Translations under genes and position numbers: made by a program | Origin: Microbulbifer hainanensis | Lineage (GTDB): Bacteria; Pseudomonadota; Gammaproteobacteria; Pseudomonadales; Cellvibrionaceae | Length of the DNA stretch: 64,000 nucleotides | Direction: 5' to 3' | Assembly (NCBI RefSeq): GCF_014904735.1 | Contig: NZ_JACZCR010000033.1 | Coordinates: 62,001 to 126,000, forward strand | Shown: positions 8,502 through 17,155 of the stretch, piece after piece | How positions within the stretch are numbered: position 1 is the stretch's first letter | Layout: each line of letters opens with the position of its first letter | Notes under the pieces: model-generated | Seen by the model: the letters and a program-made list of their open reading frames with translations, nothing else | Database searches by the model: none | What the model was told of the DNA's origin: nothing

Positions 8502-9506
8502 CTAGCGAAAGTCGTTTAGCCCCACAAATGTTCCACCATTGCGGTAGGTGAGTTCGCGCATCAGCGCGGCAAATCTGAGTCCGGTGGTTTGCAGGTGCGG
8601 TGGGCGGGAAAACTGGATGGGGAAGCCGATCGCGTGGATGCGGATGTTGCGTTTGGCTTCGCCGTGTGCCGCGTTGACCCGGTCTACCGCCAGCATTACG
8701 TTGCGAATGGATCTTCCGGTGAATTCATCGCCCAGTACGTAAATACTGATTTTCTTTTTGGAGTCATAAAAACTGCGCACTGCCTTCTCGATACCTTCCA
8801 CCGGGCTGGAATTACTGAAGGGGTTCCACGAGCGCAGTCGCTCTAGAATTGCCTGGCGGCGTCCGGGCGTATCGGGAATCCATTTGCGCCGGTAATTGGA
8901 GAACATGTAGTCCCCCATGTCGTTCATGACCTGGATTCCCTTGACGTTGGGGTAGAGGTTCAGGGTGTTGACCATCTCGTCCATCATCCGGTCCCAGCCG
9001 TAATTGAACATACTGCCGGAGGTGTCGATGATGAACAGGATGTATTCGCTGTCGACGGGGATACCGCCGATCACGTTGTTCTTGCGCTGGTAGTTTTCCC
9101 CCAGCAGGCGGCGCATTTCGTCGGTCATGGTCTGCAGGGCAACGGTCAGTTCGCCGCGCCGCTTGCCTTCTTCACTCTCACCCTCGGTCTTGCTGGCGTA
9201 TTGAGCCTGGAGTGTATTGAGTTCGCCGCGCAGATTGGCGAGGCGCTTGCGCTCGATATCGAGCTGTTCGCGCTTGGCGTTCAGATCGCGGTTCAGGATG
9301 TTCGTTTCGCCACGGATTTCCGCCAGCTGGTGTTCCAGCTCCTTTACCTGGCCGTCAAGGTCTTGCTCCGCTTCCTCGAGCACAACTGGCTGCACCGTCT
9401 TGGCGATCATCAGCAGCAGTACGATGGCGCCGAAGCCGCAACAGATGACATCGAGAAAGGAAATGCTGAACTCGTCCTGTCCCCTTTTGTAGCGATTGCG
9501 TCTCAT
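8502..9506 (-). CDS. Membrane-anchored VWA protein with TolR-like N-terminal helix
   Basis: A 334-residue protein. Residues about 13-36 form a single membrane helix that starts FSISFLDV with Asp19 near its beginning. Residues about 44-145 are a charged coiled coil. A von Willebrand A domain follows, with a full metal site motif DTSGS at 161-165. The helix pattern (a leucine-aspartate pair followed by a long hydrophobic run) resembles TolR, ExbD and MotB, in which this Asp carries protons. Here the periplasmic part would be a coiled coil plus VWA. It overlaps the preceding VWA gene by 4 bases, so the two are co-translated. Its paralogue next door has the same plan, which suggests a hetero-oligomer with the TolQ-like protein encoded three genes upstream. 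Confidence 0.88.
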   Translation of the reverse strand: MRRNRYKRGQDEFSISFLDVICCGFGAIVLLLMIAKTVQPVVLEEAEQDLDGQVKELEHQLAEIRGETNILNRDLNAKREQLDIERKRLANLRGELNTLQAQYASKTEGESEEGKRRGELTVALQTMTDEMRRLLGENYQRKNNVIGGIPVDSEYILFIIDTSGSMFNYGWDRMMDEMVNTLNLYPNVKGIQVMNDMGDYMFSNYRRKWIPDTPGRRQAILERLRSWNPFSNSSPVEGIEKAVRSFYDSKKKISIYVLGDEFTGRSIRNVMLAVDRVNAAHGEAKRNIRIHAIGFPIQFSRPPHLQTTGLRFAALMRELTYRNGGTFVGLNDFR

Positions 9507-10585
9507 GGCCAGTCCCTCGATGGTGCCAGGAAGGAACCCTGTGTCTCCATGGCGAGTTTCCAGAATTCGCTGGCGGCGAACGGGTCGCCCTCCATCGGGG
9601 CGAGTATCACGTTGACCGGAATATCCTTTGGCAGAACTTTCACTGCCCGTCTGAACAGGTCGCGGCGGTCCTTGCCGGAGATGGTTGCCCCGCGCGGCTT
9701 TTTCATGCCCTGGGTGGGCAGGCCATCGGTAATCAGGATGATATTGTCCGGCAGCGGCGACATGGCACTGACCGCGTTGAAAACACGTTCGAGGCTGGTG
9801 CCATTTTCCGGGACTACCTTGTCGAGCTCCTTGATGGCATGGTCTAGCTGGTCGTGGTCATCCACGTTGAGCCAGCGGTCTTCGGTGCCGGGTATTGCAG
9901 CGCGAAAGCCGGTGTTGAAAGTATAAATCTGGTACTGGCTATCCTGGGGGAACTGTGCCGTGAGCCAGGATACGGTGCGCAGGGTACGCTGCCACTTCTC
10001 TGTTCCGCGTTTGACCCGGGAAGACATGTTGCGCGCGCGGATTACCTTGATCAGCTCGTCGCCGAGCATACTTGCGGAAGAGTCCACCAGTACCAGGATG
10101 CGGTTGCCACCCAGGCGTAGCCCGGTCAGGTACTGGCGATCGCCTTCCCCGACAAACTTGCGCACATTGTTGCCGAGCTTTTTGTTCTCCGCTTCCAGTT
10201 CCTTTTTCGCCTGCTCGAGCTTTTTCAGCTTATCCTGCAGGCGCTTGATATCTTCCTCTGAGTTGGTGCTGTCGATTTCGGCGATATTGCCTTTGACTTC
10301 CTTGATCTGTTCGATGATGCGGCGGGCCAATCCCTGGGTCTTGGCCAGTTCGTCACTGGTGGTGTCGAGTGTATTGCGCGCAAGAACCAAGTGCTCCCGG
10401 CCGAATTCGACCTCTTCCTGCAGCAGGTTAACCTCTGCCGACAGGTCCTGGTTTTCGGCCTTGATGTCGTGGTCGGCACCGTGCTTGATGATCAGAAAGA
10501 TCAGCGCAACGGCGCCGAAGCCGCAGGACATGATGTCCAGAAACGAAAGGCTGAAGGTTGTAAACCGCCGGTTCCTACGCGCCAT
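9503..10585 (-). CDS. Membrane-anchored VWA protein with TolR-like N-terminal helix (paralogue)
   Basis: A 360-residue protein if translation starts at MARRNRRF. I chose that start because the longer frame would run 66 bases further into the upstream gene and adds no conserved residues. The layout is: membrane helix (about 11-34) with FSLSFLDIM and Asp17; a long coiled coil (about 40-145) rich in E, K and Q; then a VWA domain with metal motif DSSAS at 168-172 and a downstream ILITDG. It overlaps the upstream Hsp70/actin-like gene by 11 bases and the downstream VWA gene by 4, so the three are translationally coupled. The helix CGFGAV motif is shared with the neighbour, indicating duplication. 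Confidence 0.88.
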   Translation of the reverse strand: MARRNRRFTTFSLSFLDIMSCGFGAVALIFLIIKHGADHDIKAENQDLSAEVNLLQEEVEFGREHLVLARNTLDTTSDELAKTQGLARRIIEQIKEVKGNIAEIDSTNSEEDIKRLQDKLKKLEQAKKELEAENKKLGNNVRKFVGEGDRQYLTGLRLGGNRILVLVDSSASMLGDELIKVIRARNMSSRVKRGTEKWQRTLRTVSWLTAQFPQDSQYQIYTFNTGFRAAIPGTEDRWLNVDDHDQLDHAIKELDKVVPENGTSLERVFNAVSAMSPLPDNIILITDGLPTQGMKKPRGATISGKDRRDLFRRAVKVLPKDIPVNVILAPMEGDPFAASEFWKLAMETQGSFLAPSRDWP

Positions 10586-11879
10586 AGTGCTCCACGCTGA
10601 TTGCGGTGATGACTTCGTCGAGTTCCGGCGCGCCAATCTTGTCGCCGGCACTCAAGTTGACCGGTGCGGCAATTTCACGGCCGTTCAGCATAAGCTTCGT
10701 ACCGGCATCCACCCGCAGTGCCAGCTTCCCCGCGTGGCTGGTGATCGTTGCGGCGGGGTGGTTGGGCGGTGTCGGTGTCACCGACAGCTTGCCATCCTGC
10801 CAGCTGACAAACAGCGGTTGCTGCGCTGCCAGCGCACGGTGCCCGTAGAGGAGATGGGTCGCGGCGGCTTCCGCGGCACTGTTGACCTGCACCGCGACCT
10901 CATTGGCTGGCGCGGCACTCACTGCGTTGACCAGGGGGAGTGCGCCGGAATCGCTGTGCACTTCCTGCCAGCGCTTGGCCAATGCCTGGGCCACGGCATT
11001 GTGCGGCAACAGGTGAATGCGTTCGGCAAGCTGCGCGCCACCGGGAATTTCTGCCCAGCGGTGGGAAACGAAGATGATGCTGTTCGATTCTCTGAGGTTG
11101 TCGATCAGCGCACGCACGCGGGACAGGATCGGCGTACTGGCATCCTGTAGCTGGCGCAGGCTGATCTTGGCGGTGCGATCGTCGAGTTCGGCCATGACTT
11201 CCCCCTGCCGCATCGCGCGGTTAACCCACTGGGGCATCATGTCATAGAGCTGTTGTTCTGCTTCTGCCGAATGCAGCGGGTCGAATCGGCATTGCATGAT
11301 GAAGGCGTCGGTAAAGACTCGCGCCCAGGCATCCTGGAAATTCTGCAGGCCGGAGTCGCTGACTGTCTCGGCGATATCCAGTACCGCCTGTTCGTGTACG
11401 GCCACGCGGCTCACCAGAGTCTGGTGGCGTTGCAGTTCGATATGCAGCTGGACCCCGCGCGGTGCACAGCCACCGATGCAGGCCGTGGCGGCATCCACCA
11501 GTGCCACGGCATTGACCGGGCTTTCATTGATGATGCCGAGGAGCAATGCCAGCTGTTCGCGGGTAAAGTTGCCCGGTACGGCGAGCACCACTTCTTCCGG
11601 CAGGTCACAGTGTTCCGACAGTTCCTGTAGGTGGCAGTAAGCCAGATCCGCGTGGTGGCGGCAGCGCACGTTTTCCGACTTCAATGACTCCAGGCTCAGG
11701 CGCCGCCAGAACTGGTTGTTGACCTGTGTCGGGTGGCTGCGTGCGCGCATTAGCGCGGCAGTGCCGACGAGAATTTGCTGGGGCTCGATAATCGCGACGC
11801 CGGGGCTGTCGAGCACTTCGTCGGTGCCGTTGAATACACGCAGGCCGCAGTCATTGATTTCAAGGACGCCTTGTCCCAT
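10575..11879 (-). CDS. Hsp70/actin-like ATPase-fold protein with FHA-like tail
   Basis: A 434-residue protein starting at MGQGVLEI, which has AGAGGAAG-type spacing from a good ribosome binding site (AGAGGAAG); the longer frame to 11924 has none. The first 330 residues follow the Hsp70/actin order: an N-terminal strand, VLAVPGNFTREQ near residue 100, VNAVALVDAATA (about 122-133), and IIFVSHRWAEIPG near 280. The usual phosphate-1 motif DxGTT is replaced by NDCGLR, so ATP hydrolysis is doubtful. The last 60 residues (KLALRVDAGTKLMLNGREI, LSAGDKI) look like an FHA-type beta sandwich. It overlaps the following VWA gene by 11 bases. It may be a scaffold for the motor-like proteins in the block. Confidence 0.75.
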   Translation of the reverse strand: MGQGVLEINDCGLRVFNGTDEVLDSPGVAIIEPQQILVGTAALMRARSHPTQVNNQFWRRLSLESLKSENVRCRHHADLAYCHLQELSEHCDLPEEVVLAVPGNFTREQLALLLGIINESPVNAVALVDAATACIGGCAPRGVQLHIELQRHQTLVSRVAVHEQAVLDIAETVSDSGLQNFQDAWARVFTDAFIMQCRFDPLHSAEAEQQLYDMMPQWVNRAMRQGEVMAELDDRTAKISLRQLQDASTPILSRVRALIDNLRESNSIIFVSHRWAEIPGGAQLAERIHLLPHNAVAQALAKRWQEVHSDSGALPLVNAVSAAPANEVAVQVNSAAEAAATHLLYGHRALAAQQPLFVSWQDGKLSVTPTPPNHPAATITSHAGKLALRVDAGTKLMLNGREIAAPVNLSAGDKIGAPELDEVITAISVEHYGA

Positions 11880-11975
11880 CGGTGCTTCCTCTGTTTTTGG
11901 TGCGCAGGTAATTTTTACCCGCACGCACTATTTCTGTTTGCCGACAGCGATGGCCACACGGCCGTGCCCGCCGGA

Positions 11976-12770
11976 TCAGCTGACCTTCAAAAAGCGCAGC
12001 AGTTTGTTGTCGCAATAATTCTGCGTATCCAACACCAGCCTCTCCTGCATCAGCTGTAGCTGGTGGGTGAAAAACATGATGACGATACTGATGACCAGGG
12101 CGACAAAGGTGGAGTTGAAAGCCACACCGAGGCTGACGGTAACCCCGGCAATATCGCCCTCGACCGCCCGGTGTGCCTGGGATAGGGCCTCGCCGATACC
12201 GCGCACTGTGCCGATAAACCCGATGGAGGGAATCGCCCAGGTGATATAGCGGACCATGGCAAGTTCGGAATCCAGGCGATCTCCCTCTGTATCACACACC
12301 TCTTTGACCGAGTTGGAGACCGCGGCGACATCGCGGGTAGAGCCGAAGCGCTGCAGCGCGGTGAGCAGCGCGCGGGGCAGCAGGTAATTCCGCTCTTCCT
12401 CGGGGAGCGCCTGGATCGGTCGCGACAGGTCGCGGGCGTCCTCGGGCAGTATCGGAGTTCCCTCACTGACATTGAGCAGCGCCTTGTCGAGCAACTGGCG
12501 CTCTCGGAAGCCGCGCCGCGCCTTGAGTCCCATGATGGCCAGGGCCCAGAGCATCAGTACGAAGCAGGACTCCTGTTCGTAGTCGCGCATGACGATGTAG
12601 AGGGAGCGCTGCTGGATATAGGTTTCGCCCGCCGCTTCGCGCGCGAGCTGCTCTTCGATTAGGGCATCCGCATTGGGGCGGATAATGGCGACGTAAATGG
12701 CATGGACCAGAATGACGGCGCCGAGCAGCGCGAACAGCTGGAACATGAAGTCGGAGGATTTGAATTTCAT
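11976..12770 (-). CDS. MotA/TolQ/ExbB proton-channel family protein
   Basis: A 264-residue inner-membrane protein. Membrane segments are seen at about 11-31, 70-90, 173-193 and 205-235. The family signature IPSIGFIGTVRGIGEAL is near 178-194, matching the GLLGTV motif of TolQ/ExbB. The large cytoplasmic loop between the first and later helices is also typical. In the family, a pentamer of this protein surrounds a dimer of a TolR/ExbD/MotB partner and turns proton flow into movement. No standard TolR, ExbD or MotB gene follows. Instead, the next genes are the Hsp70-like protein and two VWA proteins with TolR-like helices. It lies 96 bases before the Hsp70-like gene. Confidence 0.93.
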   Translation of the reverse strand: MKFKSSDFMFQLFALLGAVILVHAIYVAIIRPNADALIEEQLAREAAGETYIQQRSLYIVMRDYEQESCFVLMLWALAIMGLKARRGFRERQLLDKALLNVSEGTPILPEDARDLSRPIQALPEEERNYLLPRALLTALQRFGSTRDVAAVSNSVKEVCDTEGDRLDSELAMVRYITWAIPSIGFIGTVRGIGEALSQAHRAVEGDIAGVTVSLGVAFNSTFVALVISIVIMFFTHQLQLMQERLVLDTQNYCDNKLLRFLKVS

Positions 12771-12869
12771 AATGCTTCTCGCTCTAGTCCGAAGGCGCGT
12801 CCGCTATCGCGGCGCTCGGATTCATACGGTATCAATGTCAGTGTTCATCTCTGGAATCACCTGTCGTAC

Positions 12870-13127
12870 TCAGATATCGACGGGGTAGGAAACAGACAGG
12901 TCCTCGGAGATTTCCTCCGATGCGTGGTAGTCGTCTGCGTCTTTCGGCGTTTCTTTCTGCGCGACTCTCTTGGCTTTCGGAGGCGCAGCCGACTCAGAGG
13001 TTTGCGTTTGCGCGGCCTGGCTTTCGCTATCAGCCTGTTCTGTCGCCGCCTTGTCAGTCGCCGGTTCCTGTGCGAAAGCGGGGAGAGTTATCAGGATGCA
13101 GGCAAATAGTGTTGCGAACCATTTCAT
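12870..13127 (-). CDS. Small exported Ala/Glu/Lys-rich protein
   Basis: An 85-residue protein with a clear signal peptide (MKWFATLFACILITLPAFA, cut near residue 20). The mature part is low-complexity, rich in A, T, E, S and Q up to about residue 65, and ends in DLSVSYPVDI. There is no enzyme motif. It lies 10 bases after the PEGA-FGE gene stop on the same strand and 99 bases before the TolQ-like gene, so it belongs to the block. It may be a linker or accessory peptide of the complex. I have no family assignment. Confidence 0.7.
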   Translation of the reverse strand: MKWFATLFACILITLPAFAQEPATDKAATEQADSESQAAQTQTSESAAPPKAKRVAQKETPKDADDYHASEEISEDLSVSYPVDI

Positions 13128-13137
13128 GGCTGTTCTC

Positions 13138-15228
13138 CTAGTTCACCCAGCGCGCCACGCGAAAGCCCACGTCGTCGCGCGGATCAGCGCCGTAATCGCG
13201 ATACGAAAGCCGCAGTTCGGTGAGGCCAGCATGGCGCCAGCTGGAACCGCGGATCACGTGGTAATCGCCGTCCTGCGGTCCTACCGGGTTTTCCTCGCGG
13301 CGCATTGAGAGGCCGGTACCGATGGTATAGAGGTCGTGAATCCACTCCGACACGTTGCCACCGAGGTCGTAAATACCGAGGCCGTTGGCGGAAAACGAGG
13401 CCACGGGTGCGGTTGCTGCGTAGTGGTCGTTGTAGGTGCGCAGCACGGCGGGCAACAGCTGAGCCGCGTTGTTGTCCGCGTAGTTGCCGGAATTTTTTCC
13501 GACCGGCAGTTTGTTGCCCCAGGGAAACTTGCGCATGGCACCGCGCTGATAGCGGGCGGCCCAGGCCCATTCGGTTTCGGTGGGCAGGCGGTAGCCGTTG
13601 GCACCGGCGTCGAAACCGGTCACGCGGCCGCGCTCGGTGCGGTAAACCTGCTGGAGTCCGTCGCGCTCACTGAGCCAGTTGCAGTAGAGGGCTGCGTCGG
13701 TCCAGCTGACGTTGACGACCGGCAGGTTGTCGTTGTCCAGGCTGACACCATTGACGTGGCTGGAACTGTGCATGCGCTGAAAACGGCGGAACTCACGGTT
13801 TGTGACTTCGGTGGTGCCGATGTAGAAGGGACGGGTCAGGGCAACCTGGCGCAGTACTTCGTTGGCGCGGCGGCCCTGCTCGCGGCGCGAGGAACCCATG
13901 GTGAACTTCGCGTTGGGACGCATCAGCAGCATGGTGCCACCGGCGGGGTTGGTAATTTCTGCCGGGACCTGGCTCCAGCGTGCCTGCTCCGCCGTCAACA
14001 AGATAGCGCGGATGCTCTGCTGCAGCTTGCTGCTGGGCACGACGCTGGTCTGGTAATCCTCATAACCTTCTTTGCGCACCAGAATCTCGTGGTTGCGGGC
14101 GGACAGGCGGAAAGTCCGACCGGTGGCACCGGCCAGCTGGCCATCGATATAGACCCGGGCATCTTCGGGGCTGCTGGTAATGCGGACTTCGCCGAACACC
14201 GCATTCAGGTCGATATTCATGTCCCGCTCGGCGCCTGCGCCGATATCGACGGTGCGCTCGACCGATCCGTAACCGTCCTTGAAAAAGCGCAGCTGGTGCT
14301 GGCCGTTGGAGGCCAGGTTGAGCTCCATAGGTGTATGGCCGCGAAATTCGCCATCGACGGTCACACTGGCGCCGGACGGGTCGCTGGACAGGTGCAGGAT
14401 GCCATCGGCAGCATTGAGGTCGATGGGGGTGAGCGTCTGGTCCACGCCCGCCGTTACTGCCACGGGAACCTCGACGGTCTTGTGACGCGGCATGGAGAGG
14501 CTGACGACACGGTCGCCCTGAATTAGCTCCGCATCGATCGGTGTGGTGCCCAGAGTTTTGCCCTCGACGCTGACCGTCGCGCCGGGCGGGTTGGTGGTGA
14601 TGTGGATATTGGCCCAGGCGGGGCGCAGTGTGGCTTCAAAGCGCTGGGTATTGTCCAGGCCCTCGACCTCGATCTCACGGGTAAAGGGCAGGTAGCGTTC
14701 GGTGACGACGGTAATGCGTTTGCGGCCGGCGGGAATATTTTTTGCCAGCCCCTGTTCACTGGCAACTTCGGTGCCGTTGACGAGGATACTGACCGGCACC
14801 TGGGGGTCGGTGACAACCTGGATATGCCCGGGCAGTTTTTCCAGCGTCACCACGTGGCGATTGTGGCCGTCATTGCCGACGTCCACTTCACCGCTTTTGG
14901 GCAGGTAACCGGCGGCACTGATGGTATAGCTGTAGTGACCGGGGAGCACCAGGTGACCATCGCCGAGCGGCAGGGCGAATCCACTGACACTGACGTCGGC
15001 ATCGGCGGGTTGGGTTTCAAAAATCAGGGAGCGGGCCACGAGCAGATAAACGAGGATAAAAGTGCCGAGCAACAGACAGGCGGTGACCGCGAGAGCCCGG
15101 GGGGACAGCAAAAGTTTCTTCCCGCCAGCTTCCACCTGTACCGGTGAAAAGCCCATGGGTTCGATGACTGAAAAACCGTCGTCCGCGCGATCGTCGTCGC
15201 GAACGGGTACCGCTTCCTTTGCTGTCAT
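13138..15228 (-). CDS. PEGA-repeat/FGE-like fusion membrane protein
   Basis: A 696-residue protein. A short cytoplasmic start is followed by one membrane helix (about 45-66). About five PEGA repeats follow (about 70-395); examples are ITTNPPGATVSVEGKTLG, LSSDPSGASVTVDGEFRG and ITSSPEDARVYIDGQLAG. The C-terminal part (about 430-696) is an FGE-sulfatase (SUMF1) domain with GNVSEW, VIRGSSW and GFRVARW. The redox cysteines that formylglycine-generating enzymes need are not visible in that domain, so it is likely a binding or structural version. PEGA repeats are common in proteins that face the cell wall. It is followed by the small exported gene 10 bases away and preceded by a 282-base gap. Confidence 0.9.
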   Translation of the reverse strand: MTAKEAVPVRDDDRADDGFSVIEPMGFSPVQVEAGGKKLLLSPRALAVTACLLLGTFILVYLLVARSLIFETQPADADVSVSGFALPLGDGHLVLPGHYSYTISAAGYLPKSGEVDVGNDGHNRHVVTLEKLPGHIQVVTDPQVPVSILVNGTEVASEQGLAKNIPAGRKRITVVTERYLPFTREIEVEGLDNTQRFEATLRPAWANIHITTNPPGATVSVEGKTLGTTPIDAELIQGDRVVSLSMPRHKTVEVPVAVTAGVDQTLTPIDLNAADGILHLSSDPSGASVTVDGEFRGHTPMELNLASNGQHQLRFFKDGYGSVERTVDIGAGAERDMNIDLNAVFGEVRITSSPEDARVYIDGQLAGATGRTFRLSARNHEILVRKEGYEDYQTSVVPSSKLQQSIRAILLTAEQARWSQVPAEITNPAGGTMLLMRPNAKFTMGSSRREQGRRANEVLRQVALTRPFYIGTTEVTNREFRRFQRMHSSSHVNGVSLDNDNLPVVNVSWTDAALYCNWLSERDGLQQVYRTERGRVTGFDAGANGYRLPTETEWAWAARYQRGAMRKFPWGNKLPVGKNSGNYADNNAAQLLPAVLRTYNDHYAATAPVASFSANGLGIYDLGGNVSEWIHDLYTIGTGLSMRREENPVGPQDGDYHVIRGSSWRHAGLTELRLSYRDYGADPRDDVGFRVARWVN

Positions 15229-15510
15229 TTATGATTTCCTGTTACTGCGCACTTATCGATTTATCGCGTTTGCAGGACTTTTATCGGCGCGCACCCGGCT
15301 TGTCCGGGCGGGCCCTCCTGCATGAGCAGAGCAAGCCTTCTTCCGTGCAATACAGCTTAGCTCGCAACCGCTCCCAGCATGGGCATTTCGCTGCCGTTTG
15401 GCGCGAAAAAGATCTTTTCGCGAATACCGGCGCAACGATTCTGTCCAGCTTTTACTGTCGGCGAAAATCGTACATCTTTTGATCGGAATTCCATGGCTCG
15501 GTTCACGTTG

Positions 15511-17076
15511 TCAGCTGTTATTGGCACTGATTATTCTTTCCGCGCATTCAATGACGACAGTCGGCGGTTCCTCTCCGGGCACCACAATAAATTCGCGACG
15601 CACGTCGCGGTAACCGGTACGGGTTCCGACCGCGGTATAGCGACCGGGCTTCAGAGGCACTTCGCGTTCGGCAAAGTTGCCCAGGCGACCCACGTGATAA
15701 ATGGTCACGTTGGTGCTGCTGTCGGATTGCAGCAATACCGGTACCGGAATGAGTGCCTGGGTGAGTGCAGTCTCCAGATCGTCGATCTGTTTTTCCAGAC
15801 GAGAGGATTCCGTGCTGTTACCGATTTTGCGCGCGTCGGCGAGGACTCCGCGGGCATAGGCATTGCGTTTGCTACCCCCCAGGGTGAGAGGATCCTTGAG
15901 CAGGTCCTGCAGCTGGTCGTCCAGCTTGGCGCGGGCCTGTGCGCGGGCCTTGCCGGTGATCGCCGATACCAGGCTGCCGTCTGTTTTCAGCAGTTTTTCA
16001 TAGCTTGCGACCGCGCTGTGCCAATCCTCGGATCCTTCCTGTGTCTGCGCGCGGGCAAAAAGCCGGTCGATGCGCAACTGTTCGGCGCCATTGCTGGCCT
16101 GCTGCAGGCCGATCGCCGGATCCTTGGCTTTGGGTTTCAGCGATTGTGCGCGCTTGAACGCCGTTACCGCGGCGGTGAAATCTTCGCGCGCAATGGCCGC
16201 ATAACCCGCCGACATGGCTTCGCTGTAATCGCGCTCGGTAATGGCCGCCAATACCTTTGGTAGCAGAGCCTTGGCGGGACGTGTTTCCGGGTCGACCGCC
16301 AGTGATTGCTGCAACTGATCTCGCGCAGTGTTGAGGTCCTTTACGGCAAAGGCTTCCTTGCCGCCGGTGAAATATTTCCAGGCTTCCGGCAGTTTTTCCG
16401 CACGCTTTTTGCCCTTTATCCCGCGCGGGTGATTGTCAGAAATGACCAGCACAAGATCGAATGCCTTGTTGGCGGCGCCGACCTCACCGTGGTCGAGTGC
16501 TTCATTGCCTTCGGCCAGATGTTTTTCAATCCGCTCGGGAATACTGTCGCGCAATTGCTGGAAGGCGGCCAGGGATGCGCGGTACTTGTCCAGCGCCTGC
16601 TTGAATTTGCGCTGGCGATAGATGCCGTCGGCTTCTTCGGAAAGTGCGCGTGCCGCGCTGAAGTCATTGTTGGCCCAGATTTCCACCCTCCGCTCTTCCA
16701 GCTCATCCTGCAACATCAGGATTTCCTGCAGTATCTCCTGTACCTCGCGTCGCTGTTGCGCGATTTGTGCATCGGTATACGGGGAGGCAGCCTGCTTGGT
16801 GGGGGCAGCATCCTGCGGCTGAGCCGCTATGGGTACCGGCGTTACAGGTTTGGGCTTCTTAACCATTTGCGGCAGCAACCAGAAGACCGCAACAAGGCCG
16901 AGTAGCAGGGCACCGCCGATCAGGCCTGCGCGCAGTTGCCCGTTGCCTTTGGGTGCAGTGGATTTTTTGGCAGCGGCGGTGCTGGTCGCATCGTTTCCGG
17001 TGCTGTCGCGGCCGAAACTGAAATCGGCGGGCTGAATGAGCGAGTTGTCATCCGAAGACGGGTCGCGGTGTTGCAT
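15511..17076 (-). CDS. Single-helix membrane protein with TPR-like repeats and PEGA-like tail
   Basis: A 521-residue protein. Residues 1-50 are polar, residues about 51-71 form one membrane helix, and the rest is predicted periplasmic. A coiled coil (about 95-135) contains ILQEILMLQDELEERRVEIWA. Helical repeats of TPR type follow (about 140-400), with ADGIYRQRKFKQALDKYRAS as the clearest. The end (about 445-510) reads as one PEGA-like beta unit with VPLKPGRYTAVGTRTGYRDV. No catalytic motif is seen. It shares its membrane topology and PEGA-like end with the downstream PEGA-FGE protein, suggesting that they pair. It is 79 bases after the preceding lipoprotein gene. Confidence 0.78.
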   Translation of the reverse strand: MQHRDPSSDDNSLIQPADFSFGRDSTGNDATSTAAAKKSTAPKGNGQLRAGLIGGALLLGLVAVFWLLPQMVKKPKPVTPVPIAAQPQDAAPTKQAASPYTDAQIAQQRREVQEILQEILMLQDELEERRVEIWANNDFSAARALSEEADGIYRQRKFKQALDKYRASLAAFQQLRDSIPERIEKHLAEGNEALDHGEVGAANKAFDLVLVISDNHPRGIKGKKRAEKLPEAWKYFTGGKEAFAVKDLNTARDQLQQSLAVDPETRPAKALLPKVLAAITERDYSEAMSAGYAAIAREDFTAAVTAFKRAQSLKPKAKDPAIGLQQASNGAEQLRIDRLFARAQTQEGSEDWHSAVASYEKLLKTDGSLVSAITGKARAQARAKLDDQLQDLLKDPLTLGGSKRNAYARGVLADARKIGNSTESSRLEKQIDDLETALTQALIPVPVLLQSDSSTNVTIYHVGRLGNFAEREVPLKPGRYTAVGTRTGYRDVRREFIVVPGEEPPTVVIECAERIISANNS

Positions 17077-17155
17077 AGTGGTTCCGCTTGTCTGTGTTTA
17101 TTGTCCGGGATCGGTTGGCCGCGGGCACACGCATTGTCGCGCCCGCGGCTTGCGA

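Noticed and set aside
13336-14526. Plus-strand open frame of 396 codons
   Set aside because: Antisense to the PEGA-FGE gene, no start signal, and no family-like pattern.
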